Assembly (NCBI RefSeq): GCF_001425175.1
Contig: NZ_LMDV01000010.1
Coordinates: forward strand, 124,001-188,000
Direction: 5' to 3'
Origin: Nocardioides sp. Root1257
GTDB taxonomy: Bacteria > Actinomycetota > Actinomycetes > Propionibacteriales > Nocardioidaceae
Length of the DNA stretch: 64,000 nt
The translations under genes and the position numbers were made by a program. The notes under the pieces are model-generated. The model was given only the letters and a program-made list of their open reading frames with translations, had not been told where the DNA came from and searched no databases. This document shows, one piece after another, positions 39,714 through 47,484 of this stretch; the first letter of the stretch is position 1, and the number at the start of each line of letters is the position of its first letter.

Positions 39714-40532
39714 GTCGACGGGCGCCGAAGGCGACCCGCTGGGCTTGCCGCTGGGCTTGCCGCTGGGCTTCCCGCTCGGCTTGCCGCTGGGCTTGTTCGA
39801 CGGCGTCGGCGACTGCTTCGGCGTCGCGGTCACGGTGATGGTCGCGGCCGTCGGCCGGGTCAGCTCGAACTGCAGGTCCGACGGTTCGCCGCCGAGTGCG
39901 GCAGCGGTGACGTGGTACCAGCCCGGCGACGCCCAGTCCGTGCGCGACGAGCAGTCCGCGTCGGAGCGCTTGGCCTGCTTCCAGGTGATCCCGACGTTGG
40001 TGGTCACGTCCGGGCGCACCACGACGTCGCGTCGCGGGATGGCCCGGTGGCAGGACCGGCTGTTCCAGATCGGGTCCTTGCCGGAGGTGATGGAGACCGC
40101 GAGCGCCTCCGGGGAGACGCGCCAGTTGCAGGCCGGCGTGCTGATGGTCCGCAGCTGGAGCACGACCAGCACGTCGCGACCGGCGACGGCGTGCTGGACC
40201 TTCGGCGTCACCGCGATGTCCGAGCCGAGGCAGGTGCCCTCCGGCTCCGCGAGCACGGGCGCCTCACTGGTCGTCGCCGCCTTGCCGGGCCGGACCTTCT
40301 TGGTCGGGCTCGGCGAGGTCGAGAGGGTGATCGTCAGGTCGTCGCTCGGCGTCGACGAGGAGGCCGAGTCCGCGGAGAGACGGGCGGCGCCGTCACCGCT
40401 CGACGAGGCGTCGCTGCCGTTGCCGAGCAGTCGCGCGATCGCGAAGACCAGGAGCAGCGCGGTGCCGAGCACCATGATCCGACGCACCCAGTAGACCCGG
40501 GCCGGCAGCGGTCCGCGGGTCGTGGCAGGCAT
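39711..40532 (-). CDS. Membrane-anchored extracytoplasmic protein of unknown function
   Basis: A 273-residue protein with a basic N-terminus, one membrane helix near residues 18-36 (IMVLGTALLLVFAIARLL), a Ser/Thr-rich linker and a globular region with paired cysteines (EGTCLGSD, STPACNWRV, SRSCHRAI, DADCSSRTD), suggesting disulfides outside the cell. The C-terminal tail is a fivefold KPSG-type repeat encoded by 12-base tandem units. A gene of this type sits between disA and mutY in M. tuberculosis (Rv3587c, from memory), so it is conserved but unnamed. No enzyme motif is visible. Confidence 0.75.
   Translation of the reverse strand: MPATTRGPLPARVYWVRRIMVLGTALLLVFAIARLLGNGSDASSSGDGAARLSADSASSSTPSDDLTITLSTSPSPTKKVRPGKAATTSEAPVLAEPEGTCLGSDIAVTPKVQHAVAGRDVLVVLQLRTISTPACNWRVSPEALAVSITSGKDPIWNSRSCHRAIPRRDVVVRPDVTTNVGITWKQAKRSDADCSSRTDWASPGWYHVTAAALGGEPSDLQFELTRPTAATITVTATPKQSPTPSNKPSGKPSGKPSGKPSGKPSGSPSAPVD
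39736..39795. repeat. Five 12-base tandem units in a coding tail
   Basis: Five copies of CCGCTGGGCTTG (copies 3 and 4 with one or two changes) encode the KPSG repeats at the C-terminus of the membrane-anchored protein on the minus strand. Such units change number readily by slippage. Confidence 0.85.
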
Positions 40533-40595
40533 GAACTCACGCTAGTCAGTCCCCCACGGCACGCGGTGGTGCCACACCGGCACAATGGGCGGGAG

Positions 40596-41462
40596 ATGAG
40601 CACTCTGATCGAGCCGGTCCTGCGTTGGTACGACGACCACGCGCGCGAGCTGCCCTGGCGCGGCCCGGACGCCTCGGCCTGGTCGGTCATGGTCTCGGAG
40701 TTCATGCTCCAGCAGACGCCGGTCGCCCGGGTGCTCCCGGTCCACGAGGCCTGGCTGCAGCGCTGGCCCAGCCCCGCCGACCTGGCGGCCGAGAGCACCG
40801 GCGAGGCCGTCCGGGCGTGGGGGCGGCTCGGCTACCCACGACGCGCGTTGCGCCTGCACGCCGCGGCGACCGTCGTCGCCGAGCAGCACGGCAACGAGGT
40901 GCCGTCGTCGTACGACGACCTGCGCGCACTGCCCGGGATCGGCGACTACACCGCCGCCGCGATCGCGACCTTCGCCTACGGCCGGCGCCACGTCGTGCTC
41001 GACACCAACGTCCGCCGGGTGCTGGCGCGCACGCTCCAGGGCGTCGAGTTCCCGGCGGCGTCGGTGACCCGCGCCGAGCGCGACGCCGCCGCCGAGGTGC
41101 TGCCCGTCGACCCGGCGACCGCCGCGACCTGGTCGGTCGCCGTGATGGAGCTCGGAGCGCTGGTGTGCACCGCGAGCAACCCGCGGTGCGGCGACTGCCC
41201 GGTGGCCGACCGGTGCGCCTGGCGTGCGGCCGGGCACCCGGCGTACGACGGGCCGCCGCGCAAGGTGCAGACCTGGGCGGGCACCGACCGTCAGTGCCGC
41301 GGTCGGCTGCTCGCCGTGCTGCGCGACAGCGACGGCCCCGTGCACCGCTCGCGCCTGGACGCGGCGTGGGCGGACGAGCCGCAGCGACTGCGCTGCCTCG
41401 CCGGCCTCATCGAGGACCGCTTGGTCGTCGAGTCCGGCCCGGACACCTACGCACTGCCCTGA
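40596..41462 (+). CDS. mutY: A/G-specific adenine glycosylase MutY
   Basis: MutY removes adenine mispaired with 8-oxoguanine. The 288-residue protein has WRGPDASAWSVMVSEFMLQQT with the catalytic glutamate, the helix-hairpin-helix LPGIGDYTAAAIATFAYG, VLDTNVRRVL with the catalytic aspartate, and the iron-sulfur loop C-x6-C-x2-C-x5-C (CTASNPRCGDCPVADRC). It lacks the long C-terminal NUDIX-like domain of E. coli MutY, as usual in actinobacteria. ATG 40596 follows GGGCGGGAG; a CACAAT box (40581-40586) is a plausible -10. Divergent from the membrane-anchored protein gene. Confidence 0.95.
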   Translation: MSTLIEPVLRWYDDHARELPWRGPDASAWSVMVSEFMLQQTPVARVLPVHEAWLQRWPSPADLAAESTGEAVRAWGRLGYPRRALRLHAAATVVAEQHGNEVPSSYDDLRALPGIGDYTAAAIATFAYGRRHVVLDTNVRRVLARTLQGVEFPAASVTRAERDAAAEVLPVDPATAATWSVAVMELGALVCTASNPRCGDCPVADRCAWRAAGHPAYDGPPRKVQTWAGTDRQCRGRLLAVLRDSDGPVHRSRLDAAWADEPQRLRCLAGLIEDRLVVESGPDTYALP

Positions 41463-41470
41463 ATGCCGAA

Positions 41471-41511
41471 CCGGCGCTGGTCTTCACCTGTGGGGTGAAG
41501 ACCAGCGCCGG
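41471..41511. terminator. Perfect 18-bp hairpin between mutY and clpC
   Basis: CCGGCGCTGGTCTTCACC (41471-41488) pairs perfectly with 41494-41511 around a five-base loop (TGTGG). It lies eight bases after the mutY stop codon and before the convergent clpC stop at 41540. No T-run follows; a bidirectional terminator is likely. Confidence 0.75.
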
Positions 41512-41539
41512 GTCGACTGGAGACTGGCGCCGGGTCGGC

Positions 41540-44122
41540 TCAGATCTCGCGGGGCAGGTCCGTGCCGCTCTCGGAGTCGTCCGGGCCCTCCAGCGGAGGA
41601 ACGTCGGACGCCGCGACCTCGGCGGTCTCGAACGGGGGCAGGTCGGGCAGTGCGCCGACCTTCTGACCGACGAACGTGAACGTCGCGGTCGGGCCCTCGC
41701 CCTCGACGCCCACCAGCACGATCTGGCCGGGGCCGACCTCGCCGAAGAGCATCTTCTCGGCGAGCACGTCCTCGATCTCGCGCTGGATCGTGCGGCGCAG
41801 CGGCCGGGCACCCAGGACCGGGTCGAAGCCCCGCTCGGCGAGCAGGTTCTTCGCGGCCTGCGTCAGCTCGATGCGCATGTCGCGGTCGCGCATCCGCAGC
41901 TCGACCGAGGCGACCATGTTGTCGACCATGTGGACGATCTGCTCCTGCGTCAGCGGCGGGAACACGATGATCTCGTCGACACGGTTGAGGAACTCGGGCT
42001 TGAAGTGCTGCTTGAGCTCCTCCGACACCTTGGCCTTCATCCGGTCGTACGAACCGGCGTCGCTGCCCTGCTGGAAGCCGAGGTTGACGCCCTTCGAGAT
42101 GTCCCGGGTGCCGAGGTTGGTCGTCATGATGATGACGGTGTTCTTGAAGTCGACCACCCGGCCCTGCGAGTCGGTCAGGCGACCCTCCTCGAGGATCTGC
42201 AGCAGGCTGTTGAAGATGTCCGGGTGCGCCTTCTCGACCTCGTCGAAGAGCACGACCGAGAACGGCTTGCGCCGCACCTTCTCGGTGAGCTGGCCGCCCT
42301 CCTCGTAGCCGACGTAGCCCGGAGGCGAGCCGAAGAGCCGCGAGACCGTGTGCTTCTCGCCGAACTCCGACATGTCGAGCTGGATCAGGGAGTCCTCGTC
42401 GCCGAACAGGAACTCGGCGAGTGTCTTGGACAGCCAGGTCTTACCGACACCGGACGGACCGGCGAAGATGAACGAGCCGCCGGGGCGCTTCGGGTCCTTC
42501 ATGCCGGCACGGGTACGCCGGATCGCGCGGGAGATCGCCTTGACGGCCTCGTCCTGCCCGATGACGCGCTTGTGCAGCTCGTCCTCCATGTTGAGCAGCC
42601 GGGTCGACTCCTCCTCGGAGAGCTTCACGATCGGGATGCCGGTCGCGACCGCGAGGACCTCGGCGATCAGCTCCTCGTCGACCTCCGCGACCTCGTCCAT
42701 GTCGCCCGCGCGCCACTGCTTCTCGCGCTCGGACTTCTTCAGGATGAGCTGCTTCTCCTCGTCGCGCAGACGAGCGGCGGCCTCGAAGTCCTGGCCGTCG
42801 ATCGCGGCCTCCTTGCGCTGGCGGACCTCGCCGATCTTGTCGTCGTACTCGCGCAGGTCGGCGGGCGCCGTCATCCGGCGGATCCGCAGCCGCGAGCCGG
42901 CCTCGTCGATCAGGTCGATCGCCTTGTCCGGCAGGAACCGGTCGGAGATGTAGCGGTCGGCCAGCGTCGCGGCCGAGACCAGCGCCTCGTCGGTGATGGT
43001 CACCCGGTGGTGCGCCTCGTAGCGGTCGCGCAGGCCCTTGAGCATCTCGATCGTATGGGCGATCGACGGCTCCGCGACCTGGATCGGCTGGAAGCGGCGC
43101 TCGAGCGCGGCGTCCTTCTCGAGGTACTTGCGGTACTCGTCGAGGGTCGTCGCACCGATCGTCTGCAGCTCGCCGCGGGCCAGCATCGGCTTCAGGATGC
43201 TCGCGGCGTCGATCGCACCCTCGGCCGCGCCGGCACCGACGAGGGTGTGGATCTCGTCGATGAACAGCACGATGTCGCCACGGGTGCGGATCTCCTTGAG
43301 CACCTTCTTGAGGCGCTCCTCGAAGTCACCGCGGTAGCGCGAGCCGGCCACCAGGGCGCCCAGGTCGAGCGTGTAGATCTGCTTGTCCTTGAGCGTCTCC
43401 GGGACGTTGCCCTTGACGATGTCCTGGGCCAGGCCCTCGACGATCGTCGTCTTGCCGACGCCGGGCTCACCGATCAGGACCGGGTTGTTCTTCGTACGGC
43501 GCGAGAGGATCTGCATGACCCGCTCGATCTCCTGCTCGCGGCCGATGACCGGGTCCAGCTTGCCCTCGCGGGCGTCCTGGGTCAGGTTGCGGCCGAACTG
43601 GTCGAGCACGAGCGAGGACGACGGGGCGTCGCTGGTCGAGCCGCCGGGCGCGGCGCCCGCACCGGACGCCTCCTTGCCCTGGAAGCCCGAGAGCAGCTGG
43701 ATGACCTGCTGGCGGACCCGGTTGAGGTCGGCGCCGAGCTTCTGCAGGACCTGGGCGGCGACACCCTCGCCCTCGCGGATCAGGCCGAGCAGGATGTGCT
43801 CCGTGCCGATGTAGGAGTGGCCGAGCTGCAGCGCCTCGCGCAGGGACAGCTCGAGCACCTTCTTGGCGCGCGGCGTGAAGGGGATGTGGCCGCTCGGCGC
43901 CTGCTGACCCTGGCCGATGATCTCCTCGACCTGGGCGCGGACGGCTTCCAACGAGATGTCGAGGCTCTCGAGCGCCTTGGCAGCGACGCCCTCGCCCTCG
44001 TGGATGAGACCGAGCAGGATGTGCTCGGTGCCGATGTAGTTGTGGGAGAGCATGCGGGCCTCTTCTTGGGCCAGCACGACAACTCGCCGGGCTCGGTCTG
44101 TGAACCGCTCGAACATGCGCAT
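41540..44122 (-). CDS. clpC: ATP-dependent Clp protease ATPase subunit ClpC
   Basis: An 860-residue Hsp100 unfoldase that feeds proteins to ClpP. The N-terminal double Clp repeat (FTDRARRVVVLAQEEARML), the first AAA domain (GEPGVGKTTIVEGLAQ), the middle coiled-coil domain with UVR-like segment, the second AAA domain (GPSGVGKTWLSKTLAE) and the ClpP-binding LGF loop (VNLGFQQG) are all present. The tail is acidic. ATG 44120-44122 follows a promoter at 44195-44222 with a ClgR-type site just upstream. It corresponds to the essential clpC1 of mycobacteria (family knowledge). Confidence 0.97.
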   Translation of the reverse strand: MRMFERFTDRARRVVVLAQEEARMLSHNYIGTEHILLGLIHEGEGVAAKALESLDISLEAVRAQVEEIIGQGQQAPSGHIPFTPRAKKVLELSLREALQLGHSYIGTEHILLGLIREGEGVAAQVLQKLGADLNRVRQQVIQLLSGFQGKEASGAGAAPGGSTSDAPSSSLVLDQFGRNLTQDAREGKLDPVIGREQEIERVMQILSRRTKNNPVLIGEPGVGKTTIVEGLAQDIVKGNVPETLKDKQIYTLDLGALVAGSRYRGDFEERLKKVLKEIRTRGDIVLFIDEIHTLVGAGAAEGAIDAASILKPMLARGELQTIGATTLDEYRKYLEKDAALERRFQPIQVAEPSIAHTIEMLKGLRDRYEAHHRVTITDEALVSAATLADRYISDRFLPDKAIDLIDEAGSRLRIRRMTAPADLREYDDKIGEVRQRKEAAIDGQDFEAAARLRDEEKQLILKKSEREKQWRAGDMDEVAEVDEELIAEVLAVATGIPIVKLSEEESTRLLNMEDELHKRVIGQDEAVKAISRAIRRTRAGMKDPKRPGGSFIFAGPSGVGKTWLSKTLAEFLFGDEDSLIQLDMSEFGEKHTVSRLFGSPPGYVGYEEGGQLTEKVRRKPFSVVLFDEVEKAHPDIFNSLLQILEEGRLTDSQGRVVDFKNTVIIMTTNLGTRDISKGVNLGFQQGSDAGSYDRMKAKVSEELKQHFKPEFLNRVDEIIVFPPLTQEQIVHMVDNMVASVELRMRDRDMRIELTQAAKNLLAERGFDPVLGARPLRRTIQREIEDVLAEKMLFGEVGPGQIVLVGVEGEGPTATFTFVGQKVGALPDLPPFETAEVAASDVPPLEGPDDSESGTDLPREI

Positions 44123-44194
44123 CGCTCCTGAAGCTTCGTGGGGCCCTCCCCCGCCGGCGCGGAGGGGAGGTACGAGAGAACCAACCCCGCTGAC

Positions 44195-44222
44195 AGCCTA
44201 CGCGTTCCCCCGGCAGCGCCAA
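44195..44222 (-). promoter_or_regulatory. Promoter of clpC
   Basis: On the minus strand, -35 TTGGCG (44217-44222), a 16-base spacer and -10 TAGGCT (44195-44200). It leaves a leader of about 65 bases before the ATG, in a GC-rich stretch. Confidence 0.5.
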
Positions 44223-44225
44223 TGC

Positions 44226-44243
44226 AGTCCGCTGAGAGCGAAC
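44226..44243. promoter_or_regulatory. ClgR-type activator site upstream of clpC
   Basis: AGTCCGCTGAGAGCGAAC carries the CGCY-N3-RGCG core (CGCT GAG AGCG) and fits the corynebacterial ClgR consensus WNNWCGCYNANRGCGWWS at 17 of 18 positions (consensus from memory). It lies directly upstream of the clpC -35 box, the right place for an activator. Confidence 0.65.
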
Positions 44244-44397
44244 ACGTCCAGACCGGGCCGCGCCAGGCCCGACCGGGCCAGAGCGGTGTAGCCCGTCGGC
44301 TAGCCCGTTTGCGTCAGGCGTCGGAGCCGGCAGGCCGCCTACGTTGCGAGGACCGGCGGGATCGCCCAGAGCCCGTCACTGGGGCAGGGGATCCGCC

Positions 44398-45309
44398 ATG
44401 CTGAAACGCACCTCGCACCACCTCGCGCTCGTGATCGCGTTGCTCGCTCTCTTCATCGCGATGGGCGGGCCCGCGTGGGCCGCCCAGAAGATCAACGGAG
44501 CGAGCATCAAGAAGTCGACCGTCACGACCAAGCAGATCAAGAACTCGTCGCTGATCGGCGCCGACGTCAAGGACGGCTCGCTCACCGGCGCCGACCTCAA
44601 GGACCGGTCCGTCGGCGGCACCGACCTGGCCGCCGGCTCGGTCACGACCGACACCTTCGCCGGCTCGGCGGTGGCACCCGCGGCCGTGTCGGCACAGACC
44701 GCCCAGTCCGCCGTGACGGCCCAGGCGGCCCAGCTGCTGCCCGGCGTCGTGCCGGGCGACTTCAGTGCGGCGGGCGGCACCGGCAGCACGGCGGGCGCCT
44801 TCAGCCTCGCGGTCGGCCGTCGGGCCCAGGCGACCAACACGGGCTCGTTCGTGTGGGCCGACAGCACGAACGCGAACTTCACCTCGACGGCCGACAACCA
44901 GTTCGCGGTCCGGGCGGCGAACGGCATGGTGATCGCCAACGACGCCGGGAACGGCAAGACCGTGCCGATCGGCACCCGCTACCGCGACAACGCGGTCGTC
45001 GCGTGGGGCCGGGTCACGGCGAGCGGCACCTTGGACACGAACTTCAATGTCGCCTCGGTCACCAAGCTCGGGACGGGGCAGTACCACGTCACGCTCAACA
45101 CCTCGCTGCTGAGCGGGTTCAGCCTGGTGCCGGCAGTGACCCCCGAGGTGGACGAGGCCGGCGGCAACGTTCCGCCGACGGGCGCCGCCAACGTGCGACT
45201 GGCCGTCACGAACCAGTTCGCGTCCGGTCAGGTGTTCGACGTCTACATCTACAACGGCAGCTTCGCGTCGGTCGACAACGACTTCCAGTTCCTCGTCACC
45301 GGCCGCTGA
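44398..45309 (+). CDS. Secreted protein with pentapeptide-like repeats
   Basis: A 303-residue protein with a signal peptide or anchor (HLALVIALLALFIAMGGPAWA, residues about 7-27). It is followed by short repeats of the form SLxGADVKDGSLTGADLKDRS, which could form a right-handed helix or stalk, then an Ala/Thr-rich segment and a C-terminal beta-rich domain (TSFVWAD region, GQYHVTLNTSLLSG, FDVYIYNGSF, FQFLVTGR) resembling tail-spike or surface-filament heads. It has no known function. RBS CAGGGG precedes ATG 44398. It lies between clpC and the lsr2 operon; composition does not clearly differ from its neighbours. Confidence 0.72.
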   Translation: MLKRTSHHLALVIALLALFIAMGGPAWAAQKINGASIKKSTVTTKQIKNSSLIGADVKDGSLTGADLKDRSVGGTDLAAGSVTTDTFAGSAVAPAAVSAQTAQSAVTAQAAQLLPGVVPGDFSAAGGTGSTAGAFSLAVGRRAQATNTGSFVWADSTNANFTSTADNQFAVRAANGMVIANDAGNGKTVPIGTRYRDNAVVAWGRVTASGTLDTNFNVASVTKLGTGQYHVTLNTSLLSGFSLVPAVTPEVDEAGGNVPPTGAANVRLAVTNQFASGQVFDVYIYNGSFASVDNDFQFLVTGR

Positions 45310-45311
45310 AC

Positions 45312-45364
45312 GCCGAGTCGGCGCTGTCCCACCCCGGTTCAGGGAGGGACAGCGCCGACTCGGC
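45312..45364. terminator. Perfect 19-bp hairpin between convergent genes
   Basis: GCCGAGTCGGCGCTGTCCC (45312-45330) pairs exactly with 45346-45364 around a 15-base loop. It sits three bases after the stop of the secreted repeat protein and 15 bases before the convergent lsr2 stop. No T-run follows. Confidence 0.75.
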
Positions 45365-45378
45365 CGGTCAGTGAGCAG

Positions 45379-45708
45379 TCAGTTGGCGGCGTCGTACGCC
45401 GAGCGGACCTCCGCGGAGACCCGGCCCCGGTCGGGGACCTCGAAGCCGTTGCTGCGCGCCCAGTCGCGGATCTCCTTGGCGCTGGGGCCGCCGGCGGCGG
45501 CTGCGGCCTTGCGGGCGCCGCGGCGCGGAGAGGCACCGACCTTGCGGCCGTGCCCGATGTACGCCGCGAGGGCGTCGCGCAGCTTGCCGGCGTTCTTGTC
45601 GTTCAGGTCGATCTCGTACGACGTGCCGTCGAGACCGAACGACACGGTCTGGGTGGCCTCGCTGCCATCGAGGTCGTCCTCGAGAACAATGTGGATCTTC
45701 TGCGCCAT
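45379..45708 (-). CDS. lsr2: Nucleoid-associated protein Lsr2
   Basis: Lsr2 is the actinobacterial H-NS analogue that bridges DNA and silences AT-rich genes. The 109-residue protein has the N-terminal dimerisation part (MAQKIHIVLEDDLDGSEA, VSFGLDGTSYEIDL) and the C-terminal DNA-binding domain (AKEIRDWARSNGFEVPDRGRVSAEV) with the RGR minor-groove motif. ATG 45706-45708 is preferred, since GGAGGG lies six bases upstream and the family starts here. The 126 bases upstream are unusually AT-rich for this genome and hold an inverted repeat, which would suit autoregulation (inference). Confidence 0.97.
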   Translation of the reverse strand: MAQKIHIVLEDDLDGSEATQTVSFGLDGTSYEIDLNDKNAGKLRDALAAYIGHGRKVGASPRRGARKAAAAAGGPSAKEIRDWARSNGFEVPDRGRVSAEVRSAYDAAN

Positions 45709-45737
45709 GAAATGCCCTCCGATTTGTCCCCCGTACG

Positions 45738-45754
45738 AATATCTTGACGATATT
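45738..45754. promoter_or_regulatory. Inverted repeat in the AT-rich lsr2 upstream region
   Basis: AATATC and GATATT flank TTGAC, 30 bases before the lsr2 start codon. The surrounding segment is the most AT-rich seen in the window. It may contain the lsr2 promoter (possible -35 TTGATC on the minus strand at 45764-45769) and an Lsr2 or regulator binding site. Confidence 0.45.
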
Positions 45755-45834
45755 GGCATTCGCGATCAAGGAATGTCTATTCGGCGCGCATAACCGCCGC
45801 CAATAGGAATGGAATTACGCGGATAAAGTCGGCG

Positions 45835-46608
45835 TCAGGCGTTGCGCGAATACACGATCTCGAGGCCGCGCAACGTCAGCCACGGGTCGTGGTCGGTGAA
45901 GCACCGGCACTCGTCGAGCACCAGCGGCGCCAGGTAGCCGGTCGCGACGACCGTGACGTCGTCGGCAGCGACCCCGAGCTCGACGATCATCCGGTCGACG
46001 ATGCCCTCCACCTGGCTGGCCACGCCGAAGACCATCCCGGACTGGAGCGCCTCGACGGTGTTCTTCGCGATCACCGATCGCGGCCGGGCCAGCTCGACCT
46101 TGCGCAGCTGGGCGCCGCGCCGGCCGAGCGCCTCGAGCGAGATCTCGATGCCGGGCGTGATCGCCCCGCCGACGTACTGCCCCTGGCCGCTGACGACGTC
46201 GAAGGTCGTCGCGGTGCCCCCGAAGTCGACGACGATCGCCGGGCCGCCGTACTCGTGCACGGCCGCGAGGGCGTTGATGATCCGGTCGGTGCCGACCTCG
46301 CGCGGGTTGTCCATCAGGATCGGGACGCCGGTCCGCACGCCTGGCTCCACCACGACGCGGGTGACGTCGGGGAAGTGCCGCACGAGCATGTCGCGCCACT
46401 CGTGCAGCACGGCCGGCACCGTCGCGCAGACCGCGATGCCGTCGACCTCGTCGAGCGCCGGGCCGAGCAGACCGCGCAGCAGCACCGCCCACTCGTCGGA
46501 GGTACGGCGCTCGTCCGTGGCCACCCGCCAGTCGGCGCTCACCTGCCCCTCGCCGACCAGCCCCAGCACCGTGTGGCTGTTGCCGATGTCGGCGGCGAGC
46601 AGGACCAC
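45835..46608 (-). CDS. coaX: Type III pantothenate kinase CoaX
   Basis: CoaX phosphorylates pantothenate, the first step to coenzyme A, needs a monovalent cation and is not inhibited by CoA. The 257-residue protein shows ASKHA motifs LAADIGNSHTVLGL, VGTDRIINALAA (with the catalytic aspartate) and IVVDFGGTATTFDVV, plus GGAITPGIEISLEAL. It starts at GTG 46606-46608, three bases after the nadC stop. It ends the DUF2520-panC-panD-nadB-nadC-coaX operon, so CoA and NAD synthesis are combined. The 126-base gap before lsr2 ends the group. Confidence 0.95.
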   Translation of the reverse strand: MVLLAADIGNSHTVLGLVGEGQVSADWRVATDERRTSDEWAVLLRGLLGPALDEVDGIAVCATVPAVLHEWRDMLVRHFPDVTRVVVEPGVRTGVPILMDNPREVGTDRIINALAAVHEYGGPAIVVDFGGTATTFDVVSGQGQYVGGAITPGIEISLEALGRRGAQLRKVELARPRSVIAKNTVEALQSGMVFGVASQVEGIVDRMIVELGVAADDVTVVATGYLAPLVLDECRCFTDHDPWLTLRGLEIVYSRNA

Positions 46609-46611
46609 CGC

Positions 46612-47484
46612 TCAGCCCTCGGAGAGATCGAGGCCGAGGTCGAAGACCTTGACGGAGTGGGTGAGGGCGCCGACGGAGATGAAGTCGACCCCGGTCTCGG
46701 CGACCTCGCGCGCCCGCTCGATCGTCAGCCCGCCGGAGGCCTCCAGCGTCGCCCGGCCGGCCGTGAGGCGCACCGCCTCGGCCATCGTCGGCGAGTCCAT
46801 GTTGTCGAGCAGGATCTCGGTGCAGCCGACCGCGAGGAGCTCGCGGAGCTGGTCGAGGTCGGTGACCTCGACCTCGACGCGGAGGTCGGGGTGGGCCGCA
46901 CGCACCGCCTCGTACGCCGGCACGACGCCACCGGCGGCGACCACGTGGTTGTCCTTGACCATCGCCCGGTCGCTGAGGCTGAACCGGTGGTTGACGCCCC
47001 CGCCGCAGCGGACGGCGTACTTCTGGAGGGCGCGGTAGGTCGGCAGCGTCTTGCGGGTGTCGAGCACCCGGGCGCGGGTGCCCTCCAGGGCGTCGACCCA
47101 GTGCGACGTGGCCGTGGCGACCCCGGAGAGGTGGCTCGCGTAGTTGAGCGCGGTGCGCTCAGCGGTGAGCAGGCCACGGGTCGGGCCGGCCACCCGCATC
47201 ACGACGTCGCCGGTAGCGACGCGGGTCCCGTCGGGCACCCGGTCGGAGACCGTCACGGTGTCGCCCATGACCTCGTGGAACACCAGCGCCGCGACACCCA
47301 GACCGGCGACCACGCCGGGCTCCCGGGCGGCGAAGACACCGGTCCCGAGGGCGTCCGCGGAGATCGTCGCCTCGGAGGTGACGTCGCCGGCCGGCAGGTC
47401 CTCGGCGAGCGCCGCGCGCACCTGGGCCAGCACCGCGGCCGGGTCGAGCCCGGCGGCGGCGAGCTCGTCGTCGTACGGCGTCAC
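46612..47484 (-). CDS. nadC: Nicotinate-nucleotide pyrophosphorylase NadC
   Basis: NadC (quinolinate phosphoribosyltransferase) turns quinolinate and PRPP into nicotinate mononucleotide. The 290-residue protein has LLTAERTALNYASHLSGVAT, DTRKTLPTYRALQKYAV, CGGGVNHRFSLSD, VEVEVTDLDQ and LEASGGLTIERAREVAETGVD, the conserved active-site segments. GTG 47482-47484 overlaps the nadB stop. NadA is not encoded in the window, so quinolinate synthase must lie elsewhere. Confidence 0.95.
   Translation of the reverse strand: MTPYDDELAAAGLDPAAVLAQVRAALAEDLPAGDVTSEATISADALGTGVFAAREPGVVAGLGVAALVFHEVMGDTVTVSDRVPDGTRVATGDVVMRVAGPTRGLLTAERTALNYASHLSGVATATSHWVDALEGTRARVLDTRKTLPTYRALQKYAVRCGGGVNHRFSLSDRAMVKDNHVVAAGGVVPAYEAVRAAHPDLRVEVEVTDLDQLRELLAVGCTEILLDNMDSPTMAEAVRLTAGRATLEASGGLTIERAREVAETGVDFISVGALTHSVKVFDLGLDLSEG

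Noticed and set aside
39736..39795. CRISPR-like tandem array
   Set aside because: Units are 12 bases without spacers and lie in frame inside a coding region, giving KPSG repeats.
40625..44131. Open frame of 1168 codons on the plus strand opposite clpC
   Set aside because: It lies across mutY in another frame and antisense to ClpC. Composition (Leu/Asp/Val repeats) is typical of an antisense GC-rich frame, while clpC has every family motif.
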